NCBI GenBank assembly: GCA_025924435.1
Contig: JAICIL010000025.1
Location: 1 to 23,183 of the forward strand
Length of the DNA stretch: 23,183 nt
Direction of reading: 5' to 3'
Source: Chloroflexia bacterium
GTDB lineage: Bacteria > Chloroflexota > Chloroflexia > Thermomicrobiales > JALYUS01
Shown: one piece after another, positions 15,669 through 21,959 of the stretch
Layout: the number at the start of each line of letters is the position of its first letter
Numbering within the stretch: the first letter of the stretch is position 1
The notes under the pieces: model-generated
The model's input: the letters and a program-made list of their open reading frames with translations, nothing else
Database searches by the model: none
What the model was told of the DNA's origin: nothing
Program-made: the position numbers and the translations under genes

Positions 15669-16391
15669 TCAGGCCATCCCGCGCGCGGGCTCGCCGTGTC
15701 GGGCCTTGAGACCGGCGATGAAGAGATCCAGCCCGTCCTCGAATCTGGCGTCCGCATCGAATAGGGACGCGTTTCGGAACAGTGCGGTAAGGAGGGGAAA
15801 CTCGCTGGCGGGCAACTGCGCGATGTGTGCCATAACCTCCGCATCGGTGGGGTCGGAGACGCCGCCGGGCTGCAACCCGACCTCCGCGAGCGTCACCCCA
15901 ACCACGTAACCCGCCATGCAATTGAGTACCTGGAATGCCTCTTCCGGTGCGAACCCGGCGGCATGGAGAATTGCCACGGCCGCTTCGGCGCGCTGAAGGC
16001 TCGCGATGGAGGAGGGCTGGCGGGTAGAGAGAACGGGGAGCGCGTGCGGGTGGGCGCGTAAGGCGTGCCTGGCGGTACGCATCATCTCTCGCAGGCGGAC
16101 ATCCCACGGCGCGTCATCGGCGGGCGCGGATGGGGTTTCCGCCAGCACTGCGTCAACGATGCCGTCCAGCACCGCCGCCTTGTTCGGGAAGTAATAGTAG
16201 GCCGCCATCGGGTCCACGCCGAGTTCCGCGCCGAGTTTGCGCATGGAAAAACCGTCCAGCCCGTCGCGGTCCACGATGGCGAGCGCGGCACGCACGACCT
16301 GTTCGCGCGAGAGGTGCGGACGATCCTGTCTCGCCGCGCGATGCCGCCCTCGTAATGGTCGTCCCCTCTGCACGTCCGCTCCTCTTCGCAT
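15669..16391 (-). CDS. TetR/AcrR family transcriptional regulator
   Basis: This 240-residue protein has an N-terminal TetR helix-turn-helix at about 28-75 (VVRAALAIVDRDGLDGFSMRKLGAELGVDPMAAYYYFPNKAAVLDGIVD), preceded by a basic Arg-rich arm. The C-terminal helical part resembles the TetR_C ligand domain. I chose the ATG at 16391, preceded by GGGAAGGAACC. It lies 70 bases downstream of the DrrB-type permease in the same direction and may be the third gene of that exporter operon, a usual place for the regulator. A perfect 9-bp inverted repeat directly precedes its ribosome binding site. Confidence 0.85.
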   Translation of the reverse strand: MRRGADVQRGRPLRGRHRAARQDRPHLSREQVVRAALAIVDRDGLDGFSMRKLGAELGVDPMAAYYYFPNKAAVLDGIVDAVLAETPSAPADDAPWDVRLREMMRTARHALRAHPHALPVLSTRQPSSIASLQRAEAAVAILHAAGFAPEEAFQVLNCMAGYVVGVTLAEVGLQPGGVSDPTDAEVMAHIAQLPASEFPLLTALFRNASLFDADARFEDGLDLFIAGLKARHGEPARGMA

Positions 16392-16399
16392 GGTTCCTT

Positions 16400-16424
16400 C
16401 CCGCTCCCGGATTATGGGAGCGGG
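16400..16424 (-). promoter_or_regulatory. Palindrome next to the TetR ribosome binding site
   Basis: CCCGCTCCC at 16400-16408 and GGGAGCGGG at 16416-16424 form a perfect 9-bp inverted repeat with a 7-bp centre. It ends within a few bases of the Shine-Dalgarno sequence of the TetR gene. As DNA it could be a TetR operator; as RNA it is a stable hairpin that could lower translation or mark the end of the permease mRNA. No T-run follows. Confidence 0.5.
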
Positions 16425-16461
16425 AGAAGAATCAGCAAGAACATTATCCACTGCGCCCAGT

Positions 16462-17298
16462 CTAGCGCGCGGTCCGACGCCGGTAAAGCGAGACGGAGAG
16501 CGGCGCGAAGAGGACGAGGATGCCGACGCACCACGCGAGCGCCTGCCAGGCTGTCGTGCCGACGGGCTGGCCGAGGAGGAGGGCGCGTGACGCGTTGACG
16601 ATCGCCGTCACCGGCTGATGGTCCGTGAAGGCGCGCAGCCAGTCGGGCATCGTGCTCGTCGGCACGAACGCGCTGCTGGCGAAGGTGAGGGGGAAGATCG
16701 CCATGAAGCCGATCGCCTGCACGCTCTCCGCGTTCGGCGCGAGCAGGCCCATCATCGCCCCGACCCACGAGAAGGTGAAGCCGCAGAGCAGGATCAGCGC
16801 CAGCGCCGCACCCCAGCCCAGCACATTGCCCTGCGGTCGGAAGCCGACCAGCAACCCGACGGTCAGCATGACGGTGATGCCCAGGACGCTCTGCACGAGG
16901 TCCGCGATCGTCCGCCCGGCGAGGACGGCGGAGCGCGCCATCGGCAGCGAGCGGAAGCGGTCAATCAGCCCGCGCTGGAGGTCTTCCGCGAGGCCGACGC
17001 CCGTGTTTATCCCGCCGAAGACGAGCGTCTGCACGAAGATGCCGGGCATGAGGAAGTTGACGTACGAGGTGCCGCTTGTTTTGATCGCGCCGCCGAAGAC
17101 GAAGCGGAAGAGCAGCACGAAGATGATCGGCTGGATCGTCACATCGAGCAGTTGGGCCGGGATGCGGGGGATGTGCTGGAGGTTGCGTTTGGCGATGACG
17201 AGCGCGTCCATCACGATCCAGTACAACCGGCTCCGATGTTCCGGTTGCAGCGCGTTGATGGGCGGGGTGATCGCCGGGGGGCGTGTGACGACGCTCAT
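16462..17298 (-). CDS. ABC-2 type permease, DrrB-like
   Basis: This 278-residue membrane protein has about six hydrophobic helices in the ABC2_membrane arrangement. It resembles the DrrB daunorubicin-resistance permease, with FGGAIKTSGTSYVNFLMPGIFVQTL and the RGLIDRFRSLPMARSAVLAGR coupling-helix segment that contacts the ATPase. Its ATG overlaps the ATPase stop by one base (TAATG), so the two are translationally coupled and should form one exporter. Substrate unknown; relatives move drugs, lipids or polyketides. Confidence 0.85.
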   Translation of the reverse strand: MSVVTRPPAITPPINALQPEHRSRLYWIVMDALVIAKRNLQHIPRIPAQLLDVTIQPIIFVLLFRFVFGGAIKTSGTSYVNFLMPGIFVQTLVFGGINTGVGLAEDLQRGLIDRFRSLPMARSAVLAGRTIADLVQSVLGITVMLTVGLLVGFRPQGNVLGWGAALALILLCGFTFSWVGAMMGLLAPNAESVQAIGFMAIFPLTFASSAFVPTSTMPDWLRAFTDHQPVTAIVNASRALLLGQPVGTTAWQALAWCVGILVLFAPLSVSLYRRRTAR

Positions 17299-18290
17299 TA
17301 TGCGGCCTCCTGCTCGCGGCTCGATTGGTCGCTCTCATCGTCGGTCGTCATGTGCCCGGTCAGCGTGAGGAAGACGTCATCCATCGTCGGGCGGCGGAGG
17401 CCAAAGTCGTCGAGATGCACGGCGGCGGCGTCGAGATCGCGGATCACGTTCGCCAGGAGCCGCGCGCCGTTCGTGACGGGAACGAGGAGCGTGCGGCGGG
17501 CGGCGTCAATGTACATCTCTCCGGCGCCATACGGGGTGAGCGCGCGCCTGGCGGCGTCGAGGTCGCTCCCGCGCGCCACCGTGATCGCCAGCCGCTCGCC
17601 GCCGATCCGCGCTTTCAGTTCGTCCGCTGTGCCCTCGGCGATCACCCGCCCGTGGTCAATGACGGCGATCCGGTGGGCGAGTTGATCGGCTTCCTCCATG
17701 TATTGCGTCGTCAGCAGCAGCGTTGTCCCGCCCGCGACGAGTTCGCCGATCACATCCCACATCGCCATGCGGCTGCGCGGGTCGAGGCCCGTCGTCGGCT
17801 CGTCGAGGAAGAGCACCGGCGGCGCGAGGATCAGGCTGGCGGCGAGGTCGAGGCGGCGGCGCATGCCGCCGGAGTAGGTTTTCACGATGCGCGCGGCGGC
17901 ATCCACGAGATCGAAGCGGGCGAGCAATTCCTCCGCCCGCTGCCGCGCCCGGCGCTTCGGCAGATGGTAGAGCCGCCCGACCATTTCGAGGTTCTCCCGC
18001 CCCGTCAGGTACTCGTCCACCGCGGCGTATTGCCCGGTGAGGCCGATGCGCGAGCGCAAGGCGTCGGCCTGCGCGACGACATCGAGCCCCGCGACTTCCG
18101 CCCGCCCGGCATCCGGCGCGAGCAGGGTGGCGAGGATGCGCACCGCCGTCGTCTTGCCCGCCCCATTCGGCCCGAGCAGGCCGAGCACCGTCCCCTCCTC
18201 CACCGCGAGATCGAGGCCGCGCAGCGCGTAATTCGTGCCGAACCGCTTCTCCAGCCCCTCCACGAGGATGGCCGGTCGTTGCTGTGTCAT
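17298..18290 (-). CDS. ABC transporter ATPase, DrrA-like
   Basis: This 330-residue protein is the ATPase of a DrrAB-type exporter. Visible motifs are Walker A GPNGAGKTT at 40-48, Q-loop Gln88, the signature YSGGM at 139-143 and Walker B VLFLDEP at 159-165. The H-loop reads LLTTQYMEEAD, with Gln instead of the usual His, which is typical of DrrA relatives. A C-terminal DUF4162-like region follows. I chose the ATG at 18290 because GAGGTGAGGAG precedes it; the longer upstream frame runs through the operator region. It is first in an operon with the permease and probably TetR. Confidence 0.9.
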   Translation of the reverse strand: MTQQRPAILVEGLEKRFGTNYALRGLDLAVEEGTVLGLLGPNGAGKTTAVRILATLLAPDAGRAEVAGLDVVAQADALRSRIGLTGQYAAVDEYLTGRENLEMVGRLYHLPKRRARQRAEELLARFDLVDAAARIVKTYSGGMRRRLDLAASLILAPPVLFLDEPTTGLDPRSRMAMWDVIGELVAGGTTLLLTTQYMEEADQLAHRIAVIDHGRVIAEGTADELKARIGGERLAITVARGSDLDAARRALTPYGAGEMYIDAARRTLLVPVTNGARLLANVIRDLDAAAVHLDDFGLRRPTMDDVFLTLTGHMTTDDESDQSSREQEAA

Positions 18291-18314
18291 GCCTTGCTCC
18301 TCACCTCCGCGCAC

Positions 18315-18346
18315 TCTACATCGTAGATCATATTCTACATCGTAGA
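18315..18346 (-). promoter_or_regulatory. Two tandem 13-bp palindromic operators
   Basis: TCTACATCGTAGA occurs twice, at 18315-18327 and 18334-18346, each a perfect 5-bp inverted repeat with a 3-bp centre. The centres are 19 bp apart, close to two helical turns, so two dimers could bind the same face. The upstream site touches the -10 box and the probable start of transcription. The layout is that of a strong repressor site; the TetR protein of the same operon is the only candidate in the window, but PadR- or BlaI-type repressors also use sites of this kind. Confidence 0.75.
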
Positions 18347-18374
18347 TAGTATCGTCTCCGGCGCGGCTGGTCAA
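18346..18374 (-). promoter_or_regulatory. Promoter of the DrrAB-type exporter operon
   Basis: On the - strand, TTGACC at 18374-18369, a 17-nt spacer and TACTAT at 18351-18346. Transcription would start inside the first 13-bp palindrome, giving a leader of about 50 nt to the ATG at 18290. Confidence 0.65.
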
Positions 18375-18575
18375 GGCGATCGTGCCCTCCAAACGGAGGG
18401 TTCTCTCCGCCTCATTCCGAGGGGTTCCGCCCGGGTCAATCGTGCGCCGGCCCGAAAAGCGCCACCACCGCGAGGACGGACGGGAGGGTGGCATCCGGCC
18501 TCGCAATCGCCGGCACTCCCTCCGCGCGCGAGGCCCGGCATCGCGTTGGTTCCGTGCGGGCGAGGAGGTGAGCCG

Positions 18576-18857
18576 TTATCCCTCGCTCTCCGGGACGCGA
18601 GCGGTCATCGTTGCGGTGATGACGACGGGATCGGGCGGCTCGGCGAGCAGATGCAGACGGCCGTTGACGTAGAGGAGCGGGAAGGCGTACCCCTCGCGGA
18701 TCTGCTCGCCATCCTCGCCCGTGCGCAGCCGCAACTCCACCCCATCATCTATCGTGATGGTGTGCGCCCAGAGCAGTTGCCACCCCTGCACCTCGACCTG
18801 CAAGGTGCCATCCTCTTCCGCCCGTACGCGCACGAAAGGGGTTCGTGATGCTTCCAT
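18576..18857 (-). CDS. Hypothetical protein, 93 residues
   Basis: I do not recognise this protein. It is acidic, lacks membrane segments or a signal peptide, and alternates short hydrophobic and charged stretches (FVRVRAEEDGTLQVEVQGWQ, TITIDDGVELRLR, YVNGRLHLL, VVITATMTARV), as expected of a small beta-rich domain. AAAGGAG lies nine bases before the ATG at 18857, and codon use fits the neighbours, which supports a real gene. The frame extends upstream to 19229, but that part is Arg/Ser/Pro-rich and looks non-coding. It stands alone between the exporter operon and the methyltransferase. Confidence 0.6.
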   Translation of the reverse strand: MEASRTPFVRVRAEEDGTLQVEVQGWQLLWAHTITIDDGVELRLRTGEDGEQIREGYAFPLLYVNGRLHLLAEPPDPVVITATMTARVPESEG

Positions 18858-19225
18858 AGTCCGCACTCCTTTCGTTTCTCGTACGCCTCGATTGGCCCCT
18901 GCTACTGAGAACGCTTCGCTATTCCCGCCGAGTCCGGAAAGTCGCGGATGCGGATGGGCGGATGCGGATGGATAGCGGCAGTGTGACGAGAGGGGCATCA
19001 TGCCATGGACAACGCATGAACGCAACCAACGGAGCGATGAGCGATACTCATTTGACCCCCGTGACGGCAAGGCACCGGGCGGTGGAGAGCCGGGGATAAC
19101 CCGCGAAGAGCGGCGGAAACGGTGGATAACCTGTGTCGTACGGTCATAGCGAATGTACGGATGATGCCGAGAAGGGGCCCGTTTCACCGTACAGGGCGGC
19201 GAGTGATCGGTCGCCGGCCCGCGCA
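18858..19225. other. Gene-free stretch with a 14-bp tandem repeat
   Basis: This 368-bp stretch holds no credible gene. It contains a perfect tandem duplication of GCGGATGCGGATGG at 18944-18957 and 18958-18971. On the - strand it also has GGTTATCCACC and GGGTTATCCCC, two sequences similar to the DnaA box but without other origin features. It must hold the 3' end of the methyltransferase mRNA and the promoter of the 93-residue gene; I see no clear terminator or promoter. Confidence 0.5.
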
Positions 19226-20068
19226 TCATGGTTTGCGGGCGACGACCATCAGATGCTGGCTGGCGCCGAGCAACGTCGGCTCCTCCTCGATCCAGCGGAG
19301 CGCCGCCATCGTCTCGGCGCGGCGCTCCGGGTCATCCCACGATTCCCGCACGCGGGCGGCGAGCCAAGCCGGCCCCTCGATCCCGATTGTCCGCTCGTGG
19401 ACGAGGCCGGCCGCTTCGGCCTCGTCCCCCAGTTCGGCGGGATGGTGGAAATAGGCCGTGGTGAAATAGGCGGGGTGATGCGTCGGGTTGCGGTGCTGGC
19501 CGCTCGCGAGATCGCCTCGCACGATGGCGGCGAAGGCGGGGTCGGCGAAGTAGCCGTTCGCCATGCCATCCAGCGTCGAGACGAAGCGGGAGATGCCGAC
19601 GGCCAGCACGACGCCGCCCGGCCGCACGATCCGCGCCGCCTCGCGCAGGGCGGCGATGCGGTCCTGCCGCTCCGTCAGGTGATAGAGCGGCCCGAAGAGG
19701 AGCGCGACGGCCACGCTCGCATCCGCGCGGTCGAGATGGCGCGCGTCGCCGAGGGCGCAATCGGCAATCGGGGCATCGGGCTGCCGCGCGGATGCCCGGC
19801 GCGCCTGCTCGATATGGAGCGGCACCGGGTCAATCAGATGGACCGCGTGCCCCAGCCGGGCGAGCCAGAGGGAATACGCGCCCGGCCCGCCGCCGATGTC
19901 GGCGATCGCGGTGGGCGGTGGCGGCAGGTAGCGCGCGACGATCTCCCGCGTGCGCGCAAACTCGATCCTGCTGCTGCCGTGCGCCAACCGGTCCGCCTCG
20001 CGCCCCGCCGCGTAATATGCGCGGGCTTCCCGCGCGAGCATGTCGCCGGGATTCGTCGGTTCCGACAT
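19226..20068 (-). CDS. Class I SAM-dependent methyltransferase
   Basis: This 280-residue protein has the class I methyltransferase fold. Motif I is ADIGGGPG at 56-63, the ribose-binding acid is Asp80 in LIDP, and the motif ALGDARHL covers the adenine side. LLFGPLYHLTERQDR and REAARIVRPGGVVLAVGISR are the usual post-motif strands. GAGAGGGAG precedes the ATG. Substrate unknown. It starts 51 bp after the lysW stop codon, with no terminator visible between, so it probably shares the T-box-controlled transcript. Confidence 0.8.
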   Translation of the reverse strand: MSEPTNPGDMLAREARAYYAAGREADRLAHGSSRIEFARTREIVARYLPPPPTAIADIGGGPGAYSLWLARLGHAVHLIDPVPLHIEQARRASARQPDAPIADCALGDARHLDRADASVAVALLFGPLYHLTERQDRIAALREAARIVRPGGVVLAVGISRFVSTLDGMANGYFADPAFAAIVRGDLASGQHRNPTHHPAYFTTAYFHHPAELGDEAEAAGLVHERTIGIEGPAWLAARVRESWDDPERRAETMAALRWIEEEPTLLGASQHLMVVARKP

Positions 20069-20119
20069 TGCGCAGCTCCCTCTCGAAATGTGGGGTGGCG
20101 CTCACTGCTCGGCGCGTCG

Positions 20120-20305
20120 CTACTCTCCCCAGTCCTCGTCCTCCTCCGGCGCGAGGGCGAGGGTGAAGGGATCCAGATCAACGACTTCCAGTTCCGCGCC
20201 GCACTCCGGGCACTGGATAATCTCACCCTTCGTGATGCCGCTCACGGCCCACTCGCCCGCGCATTCGGGGCATTCGGCGGTCGCGGTCGTCACTGTCGTG
20301 CTCAT
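20120..20305 (-). CDS. lysW: LysW amino-group carrier protein
   Basis: This 61-residue acidic protein is LysW, the carrier that attaches to the amino group of alpha-aminoadipate through its C-terminal Glu, protecting and delivering intermediates of the alpha-aminoadipate lysine pathway to LysX, LysZ, LysY, LysJ and LysK. The zinc-ribbon pairs CPEC (about 12-15) and CPEC (32-35) are followed by [12 protein letters not shown] and the diagnostic C-terminal EDWGE. I chose the ATG at 20305, with GGGGAGG just upstream; an in-frame start 20 codons earlier lies in the T-box leader. No other lysine gene is in the window. A Lys-type T-box precedes it. LysW can also serve arginine synthesis in some archaea; the lysine specifier argues for lysine here. 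Confidence 0.93.
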   Translation of the reverse strand: MSTTVTTATAECPECAGEWAVSGITKGEIIQCPECGAELEVVDLDPFTLALAPEEDEDWGE

Positions 20306-20393
20306 CGTGGCAATCCTCCCCGTTTCACATGAAACGCGCTCACAGCCTGCGGGCTGCAATCTCATCCATCACCGCGCCGCCCGGAGGGCAAAC

Positions 20394-20427
20394 AAAAACG
20401 CCCCCATCCCGATTGGGACGAGCGGCG
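20394..20427 (-). terminator. T-box intrinsic terminator
   Basis: On the - strand, CGCC and CGTCCC pair with GGGATG and GGCG around an AATC loop, with a small internal loop, followed at once by TTTTT (20398-20394). This is the regulated terminator of the T-box leader. It lies directly after the antiterminator element and 88 nt before the lysW ATG. Confidence 0.85.
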
Positions 20428-20701
20428 CGGTGATCGCGGGCTTTCTCGTGGTACCACCCAAAATTCGCGGTGCCCTCGCGGGCATCGCCTCAACCGTACG
20501 GAATGCTCCCGGTCGCGCGGGCTTTCCGGCCTGCGTGCGAGAGCTTCGATACGCGCGCCTGTGGTAACGGAGGCGACCCGGCGTGGCATCAGGACCATTG
20601 ATCCATCCACCTGCGACTCGGAGGCTTTTTTTCCGCTCTTCCCGGCCCCGCCTCACACCGCATGCGGGTCGCTGCGCCGTTCCGTCGTCGGTACTCTCCC
20701 T

Positions 20702-20718
20702 CGTCAACGCCGTTGACG
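20702..20718. repeat. 17-bp palindrome at the start of T-box Stem I
   Basis: CGTCAACG-C-CGTTGACG is a perfect 8-bp inverted repeat with one central base. It lies between the promoter and Stem I, and its 3' half on the - strand includes the first bases of Stem I. It could be a repressor site, or an RNA hairpin competing with Stem I. Confidence 0.6.
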
Positions 20719-20735
20719 GTGATTTATTGGACGCG

Positions 20736-20764
20736 ACGATAGCATGCGGGTCGGCGCGTGTCAA
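20736..20764 (-). promoter_or_regulatory. Promoter of the T-box/lysW transcript
   Basis: On the - strand, consensus TTGACA at 20764-20759, exactly 17 nt, then TATCGT at 20741-20736 preceded by TGC (extended -10). Transcription should start near 20728. Confidence 0.75.
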
Positions 20765-20795
20765 TTTGGTACGGACATTGGCTCGATGCACAGGA

Positions 20796-21575
20796 CTATG
20801 GCGTGATCTCTACCAGACGATCTTCCGACGGCCCAATAATCTGCCCTGAGAGCCGGAACCATCCGCTGATGACGCCGCCGACGATGAGCGGCCCACTCAA
20901 TGTAGCGGGATCAACGACGAGGTCATACTCGCCTCCGTACGTCCGCACATGCGCCCAATGGAAATTCAGCCCGGTTACGGGATTCCGATAGAGCGCCGTA
21001 CGAAGAATGTGGCCGTTGATGATCGCATGCGGTTGCGCAGGGACGATACGCTCTCCGCCAGGCTTGAATGTCCCGGAAGGGATGAACGCTTCCGCCGCGA
21101 GGTGCGCTTTCCCTTCGACCCCAGCGGCATACTCCGCATCGCTCGCGTATGCGGACAAACTGTGCGGAAACGCCGCGATCTGCACGTCCGTATCGGCGGG
21201 TAACGCGAGTGTATCGTAGCGGGCAAAGTCCGGTACGCGAAATACGAGCGGGGTATCGCCGTATGGGCCATCTCTCCATGGATTTGCCCACGCGTAGAAT
21301 GCGCCTTCAAGGAGGCTATCGTTCGGCTGCTTCACGCGTTCCGTCAGACGGACACGCATCCGCGCGCGCCCAACGAAATGGGGGTCGAACCCGATAATCT
21401 TATCGGCGTAATTGAGATCAACCCAGAGTTGCGGCCCGCCGCCCACCGTCCATCGTTTGTATGTGCCTGCGTCTGTCCTGATCGGTTGGCCATTCCGCAG
21501 TGTCTGCGCCGAGAGTTTCGCGAAATCCGCGACCGATCCAACAGGGAAACCGAGACATACGAAGGGATTAGGCAT
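20796..21575 (-). CDS. Hypothetical protein, 259 residues
   Basis: I do not recognise the family with certainty. The protein starts MPNPFVCLGFPVGSVADF and has no signal peptide or membrane segment. It seems beta-rich, with segments such as GGGPQLWVDLNY, DGPYGDTPLVFRVPDF, AEAFIPSGTF, NFHWAHVRTYGGEYDLVVDP and GGVISGWFRLSGQI. The frame is long, clean and well ended, with AAAGG a few bases before the ATG. Codon use is more mixed than in neighbours, hinting at acquisition or low expression. Its own extended -10 promoter lies about 230 bp upstream, and the T-box promoter follows 32 bp after its stop. Confidence 0.7.
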   Translation of the reverse strand: MPNPFVCLGFPVGSVADFAKLSAQTLRNGQPIRTDAGTYKRWTVGGGPQLWVDLNYADKIIGFDPHFVGRARMRVRLTERVKQPNDSLLEGAFYAWANPWRDGPYGDTPLVFRVPDFARYDTLALPADTDVQIAAFPHSLSAYASDAEYAAGVEGKAHLAAEAFIPSGTFKPGGERIVPAQPHAIINGHILRTALYRNPVTGLNFHWAHVRTYGGEYDLVVDPATLSGPLIVGGVISGWFRLSGQIIGPSEDRLVEITP

Positions 21576-21816
21576 GTACCTTTGGACGCGCGTGGATGCG
21601 AGACACGACGAATGGTCGTCTCAAGAGACGCCGAGTCGCTCGTGCATAGAGTACTGAAAGCGATGATACCGATAGTTCTGTGGGGGGCGGGATGCACCTT
21701 GCTGTGCGTTCCCGCCGGTAGCGCTCGGCCGCGCGGAACAATCGCGTTTGTCCGGCGAGGGCACCCACACGCAATTGACGCTGCTCACCTCGCCGTTCGA
21801 CGTAGCGATCATAGCA
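21576..21816 (-). promoter_or_regulatory. Extended -10 promoter and long structured leader of the 259-residue gene
   Basis: TGC-TATGAT on the - strand (21816-21808) is a perfect extended -10. Transcription from it gives a leader of about 225 nt. The leader holds a strong hairpin at 21687-21715 (GCGGGA, GCAC, loop AGCAAG, GTGC, TCCCGC) and two overlapping inverted repeats, CGTCTC-TT-GAGACG at 21617-21630 and ACGAC-N5-GTCGT at 21605-21619, which cannot form together. None of the known riboswitch signatures I looked for is visible. No long coding frame in it looks real. Confidence 0.45.
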
Positions 21817-21909
21817 CGCCCTGTCAATGGGCCGTGCAATGGCGGAGACCGCGATCATCCCGACCGGAGCCGTTCACGAATCAAATCTACGAAATTAAGG
21901 AAACATGGA

Positions 21910-21939
21910 AAATCCCCTCTCCATCGCGATGGAGAGGGG
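21910..21939 (-). terminator. Terminator of the solute-binding protein gene (repeat copy E)
   Basis: A perfect 13-bp inverted repeat occupies 21914-21939 (arms CCCCTCTCCATCG and CGATGGAGAGGGG) and on the - strand is followed by ATTTTCC. It lies about 20 bp after the stop codon. Its flank AACCTCACCCCCTGCCCC marks it as a member of the dispersed hairpin repeat family. Confidence 0.75.
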
Positions 21940-21959
21940 GCAGGGGGTGAGGTTCCCCG

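Larger units (their letters stand above)
20394..20728 (-). ncRNA. T-box riboswitch leader, tRNA-Lys specific, upstream of lysW
   Basis: The leader shows all main T-box parts on the - strand. Stem I begins with GACGAGG (from 20705) and has the AGTA loop-E motif at 20695-20692, an AGCGA bulge near 20673 and the GGTGTGAG distal loop near 20659-20652. The specifier loop strand is seven A then G (20632-20625), followed by CCTC, which closes Stem I with GAGG. CCGTTACC marks the Stem II region, TGCCC-GCGA-GGGCA is Stem III, and the T-box TGGGTGGTACCACG at 20460-20447 forms the antiterminator. Any specifier triplet in that loop is AAA or AAG, both Lys. The TGGT of the T-box fits a tRNA ending in ACCA. 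Uncharged tRNA-Lys should therefore turn lysW on. Confidence 0.9.

Noticed and set aside
19090..19135. Two DnaA-box-like sequences (GGTTATCCACC, GGGTTATCCCC) suggesting an origin
   Set aside because: Only two imperfect boxes, no AT-rich unwinding region and no dnaA, dnaN or partition genes nearby.
18858..19229. N-terminal extension of the 93-residue gene to 217 residues
   Set aside because: The added part is Arg/Ser/Pro-rich, has no good ribosome binding site and covers a tandem repeat; the ATG at 18857 has a good one.
20369..20791. Open frames of up to 175 residues on either strand through the lysW leader
   Set aside because: The stretch is explained by the T-box RNA and its promoter; the translations resemble no protein.
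21687..21715. Strong hairpin considered as a terminator
   Set aside because: No T-run follows on either strand, so it is more likely a leader structure.
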